Source of the DNA: Lingula anatina
Taxonomy: Eukaryota > Brachiopoda > Lingulata > Lingulida > Lingulidae
Length of the DNA stretch: 30,444 nucleotides
Assembly (NCBI RefSeq): GCF_001039355.2
Contig: NW_019775879.1
Coordinates: 150,632-181,075 of the forward strand
Reading direction: 5' to 3'
Positions within the stretch are counted from its first letter, which is position 1, and every line of letters begins with the position of its first letter. The position numbers were made by a program, and so were the translations under genes. Below are positions 1 through 10,214 of the stretch, piece by piece. The notes under the pieces are model-generated. The model saw only the letters and a program-made list of their open reading frames with translations, did not search any database and was not told the DNA's origin.

Positions 1-60
1 AGGGGGGTGCGCCCCCCCCCCCCCCCCCCCCCCCGACCCCACCCCACCCAAATCTGCCAG
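1..60. repeat. Poly-C tract with hAT-like terminal relic
   Basis: A G6 run and a C tract (about 15-34) are followed by a sequence whose reverse complement reads CACTGGCAGATTTGGG, a degenerate form of the CAGTGGCGGATCCAGGG end seen at 28451-28459. Only one end is visible, so element limits are unknown. Confidence 0.4.
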
Positions 61-411
61 TGCCGGTCTTTTTAATTGATTGGTAGAATTCATACAATAT
101 CTGGACTGTATGGACCTTTTATTATGAAATCTTCATGTACCTAGATCAATTTTTATCCAGAGCAGTCCTTTTCCAGGCAAAAAGGGTGGTATGTTGGAAC
201 CCAAGAACCCCACCTTGTTATAAGCCTGTGTTAGAAACAGTAAAAATATTTAAAATGTGAGATTTTAGAAAGTTGCATAATTACCGTAAAAATCAATGGA
301 ACTTTTTAACTGTGTTATAGCTCTTAGACTAAATTCAAAATATGTTATATGATTTTAATATATATTTATTTTGTTTGTGCCCTGTATTCCTTTATTTTGT
401 TTTGTTTTCAG

Positions 412-3400
412 CAATGATCAGTTACAATGTCATCATAGGTGATACAATAACTAAGGTCATGCTCAGGTTTTTTGGATGTAAGTTTTTTTTTTTAATTTTT
501 ATTATTAGTAACTTTCATGTATGAAACTGAGTAACTAGAAATCACACAATTAGTAAATTAAATTAGATATTAGTCTCCATTAGCTTGCCCTTGATTATCA
601 TTTTATGCATATAAATCAACGTTAAATTTGTATATTATAAATATGCAATGTAAATTAGGGTTTTATTTCTTCTTCTTATTATTATTTTTTATTATTATTT
701 TTTTATTTTTATTTTTTTGCATTATGTCTTTTTTCACATGTCATTAAAAGTTAATATAATTTCTGTAATTATGAAAATTAATCAATCCAACTTTATTGAA
801 ATATTCTAATATTTAGATAAAAAAGGTAACTAGTATTTTGTTTCTTTCAGATTACATTTCTGGCACAATAGTGGGAACACGGCATTTTGTCATCGTTGTG
901 GTTACCTTACTTGTATTGCTACCAGTGTCTTTATATAGGGATATAGCTAAACTGGCTGTGGTAAGATAAATATAACAAATATAGTACAGACCAAATGTAG
1001 TATAAACCAATGTTGCAAATAACTTTGTGACACATGATATAAGACTCACACCGGGGATTAGACCTTCGTATTAGTATATATTTTTAATTTCCCAGAAAAT
1101 TTAAACACTTTTCATTTATCACCAAAGTATATGATATGCAATACTGTTTACAGTGCCACTATAAGCACTTGTACGCTCATTGTAGCTTTTCAAGATATTG
1201 ATTCAGTGATTCTATTTTTGTGTAATTCACAATTAATGTATGTTTTTTCTAAACATTTTCAGGCTTCACTGACAGCCATGGCATTTGTAGTATTTATTTT
1301 AGTGGCTATGATTATTCGTATAGATATGAGCAGTGATATGTAAGTTTACACTAACTATAATTATTTAATGACTTTCCCTCTTTCAATCCAAACTCCCAGA
1401 AATGCTTCAGTCTGTTATGATAATAAGTTCATATGATTTTATTCTAAATATAAATCATTTTCCAAAGTGACTTGTCTTTTTACCTAATAGAATGGACTTG
1501 ATGGTTTACTTTTTACCAGCACTACACAAGAGACAACAAAAATCTATTTCACTGCATATCAGTGTTGATATTCATGTTGATTGGTATATTTAACCATGAT
1601 GCTAACTACATTACAGCCCAATAACAGAAGATTCTTGGCAGTTTGCAAACTATAATTTCACTCAAGCTATAGGTGTCATGGCCTTTGGTAAGTTCACAGA
1701 GAACTAGCTTGTAGTGGGACCACTACACTGTACAAATCATCACACTAGGGTTCTAATTAATGTGCTTTTTTTCTCCATATTATATTACTGAAATTTGAAT
1801 TGTTTCCAAAAGAGTTGTACTTTTTTATAAGTCTTTTATATTATTTCCTGATTAAGGTTAATATAGTTAAAAGTTGTGCAACTTTAAGACAAACATTTAA
1901 TAACACACAGCTAGGTATTCATCAGATTTTTCTCTCTTGTATGGAACATATGCAATAGCAGTAATAGCAATAACTCTTTTTTTGTTGATTTCTTTACTTC
2001 TAGCATATATGTGTCTTCACAATTCTTTCCTCATCTACGATTCACTGGAGGATCCCACGTGGCACAAATGGCACATTGTGACCCACGCCAGCATGCTGAC
2101 CTCCATGGTTCTCATGGTGATACTGGGCATTGTGGGATATGCTACTTTTACCTCGTTCACGCAGGGTTTGTATTCTTATGTATATTATAATTATTATTCC
2201 ATGGTGATACTGGGCATTGTGGGATATGCTACTTTTACCTCGTTCACGCAGGGTTTGTATTCTTATGTATATCATTACGATAAATTGTATATTTCATTCC
2301 TGAAAAAAAAACATTTATTTAAGATAATTGGAAGACTGTGATGGACTTTTTATTCAATGGTGTTGAGGTTTAAATCCGACAGCGTGGTCATATTAATGAC
2401 ATCAGAAAGATGACTGGATAGCTTGTTATGTTTTTCAGCCATTTTAAATTTTCCAAAAAGGAAATATTATGATAATTAAGGTAAACCTTTTCACCATTAA
2501 AAAAAAACAAAAAAATCTTCTTATATCATTAGTACCAACAGCGTGTACGCTGGCGGTACTCATGGTTTTAGTCCAGACCCGTCTCATACAGTTCCGCCGG
2601 CTCATGCGGCTCCTGCGGCTCCTGCAGCTCCACAGGATGGCGTGGGATACAAGTCACCGTTACCGCTTCTCTTCCTAGACCGCAAGGACCTGTGTCCCCA
2701 TCTCTTGGATTTAGGTCACATATAATCTCAGCTTGAACACCCTGGTTTTTTGTGTCAGTGGGTGCATTGGCCTGGGCGTGACGCTTGTTGAAACGCACCC
2801 TTGTCAAAATTTTTGAAAATTCAATGCTAAATATCTCTTAAACTGAAGGAATTATTGGAAAAATTTCAACAGACGGCTGACCGAAAGTCATATGTGGAGA
2901 TTTCAAATATGCCCTTGGATTTGACCTTTGACCTTTATTTCAAGGTCAGATGGGCCAGAATTTTCTAAAAATGGGAATTTTTTGCGAAAAATTTTTATTT
3001 CTGCCGATTTTCAGAAATTACTCAGATTTAACCAACAATATTATGGGAAGGTGTAATCCTTAGGGTTATCTTTCATCTTCGTGAGTTTCGGGTCAGTCAG
3101 TGCATTTTCATGGGAGAAGTGGCCATTAGATGCTGAAACGGAAAACTCTTTCTAATTCTCTTTCTAATGCTAGAGACCTCATGTTTTTTTGCATTTTGTA
3201 GAGCTTGTCAAGTGCAACACCGAAGGTGGTTTCCCTTTTTTGTTTTCGATACGGCTTAGGCGTTGTGCTTTATCAAAACATTCAACATCCAATATTCAGT
3301 GGTGAAAATAAAATGTGAAATACCCCAAAATTAGCAGAGATATGTCCATAGTTACTATTGAACTTGAATAGGAAGTCATATACTGGTAATCTATCTGTGA

Positions 3401-5628
3401 CCTTGAAATTGACCTTTGACCTGCTTTTCATGATGAACTGCACTTTGCAAATTTTGCAGCCCTTATATCTCTAGAACTGGTAGATATATGCCCATAGCTA
3501 CTGTTGAACTTGAGTAGGAAGTCATATATTGGCAATCTTACTGTGACCTTGAAATTTACCTTTGACCTACTTTTAACCATGAACTGAACTTTGAAAATTT
3601 TCTTTCCCTTATATCGAAAACTGGCAGAGATACGCCCATAGTTACTTCTGAACTTAAATAGGAAGTCATATACTAGCAATCTAACTGTGACCTTGAAATT
3701 GACCTTTGACCTACTTTTTATCATGAATTGAACTTTGCAAATTTTGGTTCCCTTTTATCTCCAAAATTGGCAAAGAAATACCCATAGTTACTATTGAACC
3801 TGAATAGGAAGTCATAAACCTTGAAATTGACCTTTGACCTACTTTTTCATCATGAACTGAATTTTGCATATTTTCTTGCCCCTCTTACCTTCAAAACAAG
3901 CAGAGATATGCCCAGTGTTGCCCCTAGCTTTTTTTCTTTTGTCACCATATATACAACACTGATAACACATTTCAAGGAAAACCAACAGGCCTATTGTCTG
4001 GAAAATCACAGGAGTGATCAATGTTAGGAAAATACAGGTCAATTGGAAAAACCTTTGGATTGGACCATTTTTACAGTTATGTTCTTTTTGCATTTTGCAT
4101 ATTTTGAGAACTCTTGTTTGTTGCATTAGAGCTTGTCAAGCACAAGACTGATAGTGGTGTCCCTTTTTTTTTTTTTTTTTTTTGGTTTTCCATCCGAATG
4201 GGCTTACTCCAGCTGGTGGTACAATATCCGGAGGCGGTATCGCCTCTCTGATCCTCTAGTTTATGTTTATTTTTAAACTAAACATTTTTTACTGTGAATA
4301 ACGACCTAATGATGACTTCTTGTTCAAGGTGATGTCCTAGAAAATTACTGTGAGAAAGACGACCTGATCAATGCGGCCAGGTTGGCATTTGCGGTCACCA
4401 TTATGTTGACGTATCCTGTGGAGTGCTTTGTGACCAGAGAGGTGAGAATGAGGTCCACACCAATGTATTACGTGGTGTGATGATAGATACTACATGTAGT
4501 ATAACTTACACTCTGGCACTTATGTTTCGATTTTAATTCTTTAAAAAGAAAAAAACAGTTCATATATAAGACACACTAGATTTGATTTAAAATCGCCAGT
4601 TTTATACTATTCTATGTAGAAAACTCATAATCCAGGGGGGGTGGTCACAGCCTCGATCCGCCCGACCCCCCTTCCCCCACGGATGCATGCACCTTAATCT
4701 TCATATCTGAAAAAATATTACAAGCAAGAAATGACAAAAGTTTTCACATCGGTGGTAAATATATCTCATATAAATATATATAGCCCCCATTTGCTATTTG
4801 ATATTTATGTTTCACTTTCAAATTGATCTTTGTTGTCATTGTGACCACCCTTCTCCCCTTTAGATCACCAGACTTATTCTGTATAATTTATTTATTTTGT
4901 ATTTACTATAATAATAATAATCATTGTTTATTTATTTATTTATTCCAGGTGTTGGAGCATTCAGTATTTGCCCACTATCAGCCAAGAACATTGTGGAGAC
5001 ACTCCCTGGTCACTGTTATCATTGTCTGCCTTGCTATGGGATTCTCCATGGCAACAGACTGCCTAGGGGTGGTTTTAGAATTAAATGTAAGTGCTTTCTT
5101 CTTAATGTCCAGTAAAGGCAGAATTCTGTGTTTTTTCACAATCATTTTTATTCTAACAGCTAAAATGTACAGATATCCACTGCAGATATCCAGATATCCA
5201 CTGCAATTTATAGGAAAATTCTACAGAAAATTTGTCTTCCATTAGTGATTACATTTCAGTTAAATTTATACTCATGTGGACAAATGGGAAAATCTAATCC
5301 ATAGGGATTTTCTAAGAATAGAACATTTATTTTCCTAAAATATATATTTCAGGGGGTGCTAGCAGCTGCTCCACTTGCCTTCATCATCCCCCCTGCATGT
5401 GTTATGAAGCTCCAACATGAGCCAGTTCTTTGTATTAAGAACATCCCCATGTTACTGACCACAACTTTCGGGATATTTGTCATGGGCACTGGGACAGCGA
5501 TGGTCATCAAGGAAATGGTCAACGGGTACAGCTGTAGCCATGGAGAAAAGTTGGCCTACTGCCAGGCAGAAAATATGACTGGTTTATTTACAAATCAGAG
5601 TGTATTAACTACAACATTGAGAGTATAG
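412..5628 (+). CDS. SLC38A11: SLC38-family amino-acid transporter, SLC38A11-like, 3' eight coding exons (partial)
   Basis: The family comprises multi-pass membrane transporters of the APC fold that move neutral amino acids; SLC38A11 itself is poorly characterised. Eight exons join in frame with consistent phases: 412-477, 851-960, 1263-1339, 1617-1687, 2004-2165, 4329-4441, 4949-5086 and 5353-5628 (TAG at 5626). All are flanked by AG and GT; most donors are GTAAGT-like, but exon 5 uses GTTTGT. They give 336 whole codons plus a split first codon. Family landmarks are AMISYN near the start, VSLYRDIAKL (exon 2), LHNSFLIYDSLEDPT (exon 5), YPVECFVTREV (exon 6), DCLGVVLELNGV across exons 7-8 and FIIPPAC (exon 8). 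The C-terminus has an NMTG glycosylation sequon and a CSHG motif. The first exons and promoter lie before the window. SLC38A7 or SLC38A8 are possible alternatives but fit less well. Confidence 0.92.
2113..2272 (+). repeat. 73-bp direct repeat duplicating the end of SLC38 exon 5 and its splice donor
   Basis: Positions 2113-2185 and 2200-2272 are identical over 73 bp, offset 87 bp, with a 14-bp AT-rich linker. Each copy holds the codons for the end of a membrane segment (VILGIVGYATF), the exon-end sequence CAGG and the donor GTTTGT. There are therefore two identical donors, GT at 2166 and GT at 2253. The offset is 29 codons and the stretch is open in the exon frame, so use of the second donor would add 29 residues without a frameshift. 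Use of the first donor gives the conserved family spacing. Confidence 0.95.
2540..2800. other. GC-rich island of unknown origin inside the SLC38 intron
   Basis: This stretch is clearly richer in GC and CpG than the surrounding intron. It includes a GCTCCTGCGG-like trinucleotide-biased run near 2600-2632. Read forward it is open for a short Ala/Pro-rich peptide (HAAPAAPAAP); on the reverse strand it is open for a Glu/Pro-rich peptide (ELQEPQEPHEP). None matches a family I recognise. It could be an exon remnant, a transposon piece or an alternative exon. Confidence 0.35.
3185..4183 (+). repeat. Direct repeats bracketing the intronic tandem array
   Basis: A block containing GAGCTTGTCAAG followed by a GGTGG/GTGGTGT stretch, TCCC and a T-run occurs near 3185-3246 and again near 4100-4183, both in forward orientation. 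The two blocks flank the tandem array, suggesting that they and the array belong to one composite repeat element. Class is unknown. Confidence 0.55.
3280..3960 (+). repeat. Degenerate tandem repeat of about 145 bp with DR1 and extended half-site motifs
   Basis: Units share text such as GGAAGTCATATACTGG, CTGTGACCTTGAAATT and GACCTTTGACCTACTTTT. TGACCTTTGACCT occurs exactly at 3410-3422, 3700-3712 and 3828-3840, and with one mismatch at 3556-3568; spacings are 146, 144 and 128 bp. A related exact copy lies at 2922-2934. TGACCTTGA occurs at 3398, 3544 and 3688. The array is non-coding: short open frames in it are not shared between units. Confidence 0.85.
4630..4690. repeat. G/C-homopolymer repeat relic
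   Basis: The stretch ATCCAGGGGGGG followed by GATCCGCCCGACCCCCC in an SLC38 intron resembles the end of the hAT-like miniature element seen at 28150-28459. It is short and unbounded. Confidence 0.3.
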
Positions 5629-6430
5629 TGAAGATTACAATATTTTTGCAAAATCACCAGTACAGCCAAACTCTGTTTTTATTGTGATGAAAGGGTATTT
5701 TATTTTCTGTTTAAAGTAAAAGTAATTTGTGCCTGTCACATTATATTTTTATCATTTTATTTTTCAGTTTTTATAACAGTCCTTAGCCATTCAAATTTAT
5801 GTAAACTGTACTGTAGTAAAAGAAGGATTTATTTTGATATGAACTCTGTACCATTTCAAATTATATGTAAGTAGGTGCTTGTCAAAAGCAGTGGGGGATA
5901 CATATTAACCAATAACAGAAAAAAGAACTTGGACTATTGCCAATACACAAAACATGCCGAACACTCTGAATTGTCCTGGAAACCGCACCACAATACAAGA
6001 CAACAATCTTACAAGTTGTCTGCTGTGTTAGAATCTTAAGTTCATATAACATAGGTGAACTCCATCCGTATGATGCAAGATATTTCTTCTCTAACATTAA
6101 TTCTTTTACCCTTATTCTTGCTGGAAGATGTGTTTTTTTAGGGGGCGCTATACTCTATACAGTTTTAACTTTATGTAAATTATTTATTGTACATTGCGCT
6201 GTACTCTCTAGAATCTATATATTTTAAGTTAGATAAATGAAGGAATGATCCTTTTTTTTTAAAGGAATGAATGGGTAACAGTGAATGACAGAAGTACTGC
6301 TATGACTGTTACATTTTACAGTTTATCCTTTTCTTGAAAACTCAAGCAACATCAATGCTGAAAAGATTAATTGAAACATGTATTTTGTTTGAGCAAACAT
6401 AATGAGAGAATAAAGATTTTGAGATGTTCA
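5629..6430 (+). other. Probable 3' UTR of the SLC38 gene
   Basis: No coding exon follows the TAG at 5626. The first AATAAA on this strand is at 6409-6414, followed by a GT/T-rich stretch (GTCTCTTTGTCTG), so the mature 3' end is probably near 6430. The extent is inferred from the signal only. Confidence 0.55.
6409..6414 (+). promoter_or_regulatory. Candidate polyadenylation signal AATAAA of the SLC38 gene
   Basis: AATAAA in the context GAGAATAAAGATTTTG lies about 780 bp after the stop codon. The diverged duplicate copy at about 29655 has lost the hexamer. Confidence 0.55.
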
Positions 6431-6759
6431 ACCTGCCATAAGTCTCTTTGTCTGACAAAAGGTATACAAAGTTGAAAAAATAATATTATTTTATTATCAA
6501 TAATTTTTATTGAACACGAGCTCCTTTTACAGGAATAATTTATATTATCAGAAAAAATATCCCCCAGTTCTGTAAAACTATAAGGGTAAAATATGCAGTT
6601 AACAGACAGGTATACTGTACTAACATTATACTGATTTATAAAGATATAATATAATTCTTATCAAATATATTCATGATATAGTTGATGTCTTTGCACAATT
6701 GAATAAAAGCCAAGACCAGTACTCTAAAAACAAGTTGACAACATCTTTACAATGTCAAA

Positions 6760-7160
6760 TTTAAAATATATGACAGAATAGGGCATGGGCAACCCTCCAA
6801 TATTAATAATACCCTCTACAGTGATAGTAAAATATATGACAGAATAGGACATGGGCAATCCTCCAATATTAATAATACCCTCTACAGTGATAGTAAAATA
6901 TATGACAGAATAGGACATGGGCAATCCTCCAATATATATGATACCCTCTACAGTGATAGTAAAATATATGGCAGAATAGGGCATGGGAAATCCTCCAATA
7001 TTAATGATACCCTCTACAGTGATAGTAAAATATATGACAGAATAGGGCATGGGCAATCCTCTAATATTAATAATACCCTCTACAGTGATAGTAAAATGTA
7101 TAACAGAACAGGGCATGGCCAATCCTCCAATTCTAATAATAGCCTCTACAGTGATAGTAT
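6760..7160. repeat. 66-bp minisatellite, six units
   Basis: Units begin with AAAATATATGACAGAATAGG and end with CCCTCTACAGTGATAGT. Six copies with a few substitutions are present. Because 66 is divisible by three, a 156-codon frame stays open on the - strand (7194-6724) with a 22-residue period. The duplicate locus near 29930-30000 has one unit and an early stop in the matching frame, which argues against coding. Confidence 0.9.
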
Positions 7161-7249
7161 ATATACATGTAAAAATAGTTTTTGCAACACCCAATCACTG
7201 TTTAATATTATCAATGTCACCTCATTTTGCCCTTAAAAACGATGTCTGA

Positions 7250-8300
7250 ACCCTATCTCAAGCCCAGATTAAAAAAATACAATAAAGGGTGAAATACAAT
7301 GACTCTGTGCAATAAGCCTTAGATAATATTACAACAATATAATGCAATACAACAGAGACGCTTTTCTTTACATATACTTGGAGTACACCCTATGACACCT
7401 CAATACAACTCACTTAAGCTTTACTTCCACACTCAGCCAAAATGAGAGCTGTGACAAAATGGCTCAACACATGCAATTAAAATCCTGAAACTTTGTCACT
7501 AAATTTAAATAAAAAATACATATCTGCTCCATTGGCAAATAATGGACATATATGACTAATAAATTTCTGACCTAATGAACTGCTAAAACCTGTTATGGAT
7601 CGATGATACCGTATTTACATAATATAATATTATATAACATAAACTGATGATGCAAGATTAATGAATTACTAATATATGAACCAAGAGATGAATATACAAT
7701 ATCAAAACTTGTACACTATGTTACAATAAAGGTACTGACAGATTATACACAAACATAGTATAATAATGGGGTTATATACATAGAAACTTCTTCCAATGTA
7801 ACTTCTTAAAAACGTCTATGAAATCGCGCTCTTCGGTCTTAATAAATGATATCTCTCAGTACGTAACTGTATTTACTAGAGAAGAAATAAAGATCAGTGT
7901 TTACACAGCATTGAAATACTTTGGCACCATGGTTATTTAAATTAACACAATCAATGACTGGAGATATCCAGTATCCATCATAACATCACCAGGTTTGAAA
8001 GTGTTAAAAGTTAAAATGCAGGAAACATACAACAAAAATATATAACAGAAGCTCCCATTTGCATAAACACTGCACGGAAACAACGGCACGCAAGAATTTT
8101 TCATCGTCCTCCTTATACTGCCGATGTAAGACAATACATGTACAGTACCTCTCAAGTGTGTCTCTGCCTCCAGAACTAGGAGTTGTCCTGGGTTTATATT
8201 TACAAACCAAGATAATCCATAACAGCACTGATTGGAAACACATTACACAATATATACAATGTATGTCACTGTCATATTATATTACATACTGATCAAATAA
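7250..8300. other. Intergenic stretch, no gene seen
   Basis: AT-rich sequence between the 66-bp and 88-bp arrays. Its first half belongs to the segmental duplication. Short open frames here have no domain, no splice context and no support from the duplicate. Confidence 0.6.
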
Positions 8301-8306
8301 GTGTTC

Positions 8307-9612
8307 ATCATCATCCATGGAATTGGATATCTGCTGTAGTAGTGGTCACCAGACAGTAATGATCCAATAAGACATAGTGTTATCAATGTCATCATCCATG
8401 GAATTGGATATCTGCTGTAGTAGTGGGTCACAGTCACCAGACAGTAATGATCCAATAAGACATAGTGTTATCAATGTCATCATCCATGGAATTGGATATC
8501 TGCTGTAGTAGTGGGTCACAGTCACCAGACAGTAATGATCCAATAAGACATAGTGTTATCAATGTCATCATCCATGGAATTGGATATCTGCTGTAGTAGT
8601 GGGTCACAGTCACCAGACAGTAATGATCCAATAAGACATAGTGTTATCAATGTCATCATCCATGGAATTGGATATCTGCTGTAGTAGTGGGTCACAGTCA
8701 CCAGACAGTAATGATCCAATAAGACATAGTGTTATCAATGTCATCATCCATGGAATTGGATATCTGCTGTAGTAGTGGGTCACAGTCACCAGACAGTAAT
8801 GATCCAATAAGACATAGTGTTATCAATGTCATCATCCATGGAATTGGATATCTGCTGTAGTAGTGGGTCACAGTCACCAGACAGTAATGATCCAATAAGA
8901 CATAGTGTTATCAATGTCATCATCCATGGAATTGGATATCTGCTGTAGTAGTGGGTCACAGTCACCAGACAGTAATGATCCAATAAGACATAGTGTTATC
9001 AATGTCATCATCCATGGAATTGGATATCTGCTGTAGTAGTGGGTCACAGTCACCAGACAGTAATGATCCAATAAGACATAGTGTTATCAATGTCATCATC
9101 CATGGAATTGGATATCTGCTGTAGTAGTGGGTCACAGTCACCAGACAGTAATGATCCAATAAGACATAGTGTTATCAATGTCATCATCCATGGAATTGGA
9201 TATCTGCTGTAGTAGTGGGTCACAGTCACCAGACAGTAATGATCCAATAAGACATAGTGTTATCAATGTCATCATCCATGGAATTGGATATCTGCTGTAG
9301 TAGTGGGTCACAGTCACCAGACAGTAATGATCCAATAAGACATAGTGTTATCAATGTCATCATCCATGGAATTGGATATCTGCTGTAGTAGTGGGTCACA
9401 GTCACCAGACAGTAATGATCCAATAAGACATAGTGTTATCAATGTCATCATCCATGGAATTGGATATCTGCTGTAGTAGTGGGTCACAGTCACCAGACAG
9501 TAATGATCTAATAAGACATAGTGTTATCAATGTCATCATCCATGGAATTGGATATCTGCTGTAGTAGTGGGTCACAGTCAACAGACAGTAATGATCCAAT
9601 AAGACAGTGTTT
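8307..9612. repeat. 88-bp satellite array, 15 units
   Basis: The CCATGG core occurs at 8315, 8396 and then every 88 bp to 9540. The first unit lacks 7 bp (GGTCACA or equivalent) and the last decays after AATAAGACA. Interior units are essentially identical; the differences I see are a C-to-T at 9509 and a C-to-A at 9581. The unit includes GGAATTGGATATCTGCTG and CACCAGACAGTAATGATCC. There are no variable spacers. Overlapping 65-codon frames on the - strand arise because the unit is repeated and is not a multiple of three. Confidence 0.97.
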
Positions 9613-9849
9613 TCAATGCCATCGTTGTAGTGTGGGATTCAGAAGCTGGGAAACGAAAATTAAACTGTATCTAGCTTTAAATAAAGGATAAAGTCATTTC
9701 ATTTTGTGGTTGCATTTGTCTCCATTCAACATTTGAACCAAATTATATAAACAACGTTATAAATTATGTTCTTCTTAGAAGTACAAAAATGTACACCGTT
9801 GTGAAACCTACGGATATTTACTGGGTTCCATTCAAAAGCCTAAACATTC

Positions 9850-9855
9850 TTTATT
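9850..9855 (-). promoter_or_regulatory. Candidate polyadenylation signal AATAAA of the LRR-Roc gene
   Basis: On the - strand AATAAAG lies 18 bases after the stop codon at 9876-9874. This implies a very short 3' UTR ending near 9830 and places the 88-bp satellite outside the transcript. Confidence 0.6.
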
Positions 9856-9873
9856 GATCAACTTAACACTTCA

Positions 9874-10214
9874 TTACCTTTTCAACTTTTTAGCCAGAAA
9901 CCCCTGTCCATTCTTCTCCAGACATCTACACAGACATTGAAATGCCCTCTCCTCTTTGGTTAGCAGAATATTGAGCAGAGTTCTTGTCTGTTCAGGGGAC
10001 ACATCACTAGCTGCTGCAGCTGCCTCCTTAGCCTCCTCTGTGTCCTCAGTAGATGGTTTTGAGCGTACATACTCCTTCTCTCTGTCTGTGATTATGTCTT
10101 CCTGTATCAGCTTGTCCAGAAGGTAACTTAGGCATGGGGTAGTAATAGTACTGACCAGTAGCTCTATGTGCTGTTTCAGGGCACGCTTTTGGTGGGGTTT
10201 CATGGCTGAGAAAC
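9874..10214 (-). CDS. CARD-like last exon of the LRR-Roc gene
   Basis: The exon starts after TTTATAG and continues codon phase 1 from the donor CCAG|GTAAGA at 10505/10504, giving G-F-S-A-M-K-P-H. A second acceptor, CTCAG, lies 9 nt further in and would also keep frame. The 112 residues show amphipathic helices typical of the death-fold CARD: an LLDKLIQEDIITDREKEYV segment, then TRTLLNILLTKEERAFQCL and CLEKNGQGFLAKKL. An Ala/Glu-rich insert (EEAKEAAAAASD) sits between predicted helices 3 and 4. A death domain or DED is the alternative; the LxxLL and GQxFLAxxL pattern favours CARD. Confidence 0.75.

Larger units (their letters stand above)
2166..4328 (+). other. Large SLC38 intron loaded with repeats
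   Basis: This intron is about 2.16 kb, while the other introns in the window are 266-507 bp. It holds the second donor copy, a GC-rich island (2540-2800), a degenerate tandem array (about 2900-3960), flanking direct repeats near 3185-3246 and 4100-4180, and a T-run of about 20 near 4167. The expansion is best explained by insertion of a repeat element. Confidence 0.75.
6310..7750. repeat. Segmental duplication, copy A (partner at 29590-30444)
   Basis: Shared landmarks in the same order and orientation are GAGCAAACA with AGATTTTGAGA (6391-6424 and 29640-29673), CAAGTTGACAA (6730 and 29888), CTACAG.G.TAG (7079-7160 and 29973), TGTGACAAAATG (7451 and 30167), AAACTGATGATGCA (7640 and 30339) and GAGATGAATATACAATATC followed by ACACTATGTTACAAT (7684 and 30371). 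Similarity is patchy with many indels, so the copies are old. Confidence 0.8.

Noticed and set aside
3428-4126. Short frames on both strands in the intronic repeat
   Set aside because: They come from the degenerate tandem units and are not conserved between them.
6724-7194. 156-residue repetitive - strand protein
   Set aside because: The open frame follows from a repeat unit divisible by three; the paralogous copy near 29950 has a stop in the same frame.
8346-9599. Series of identical 65-codon - strand open frames
   Set aside because: They are one frame repeated by the 88-bp satellite; each crosses more than two units in different frames, and there is no domain or start context.
8307-9612. 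CRISPR array
   Set aside because: The units are contiguous and identical with no unique spacers, and the genome is eukaryotic.
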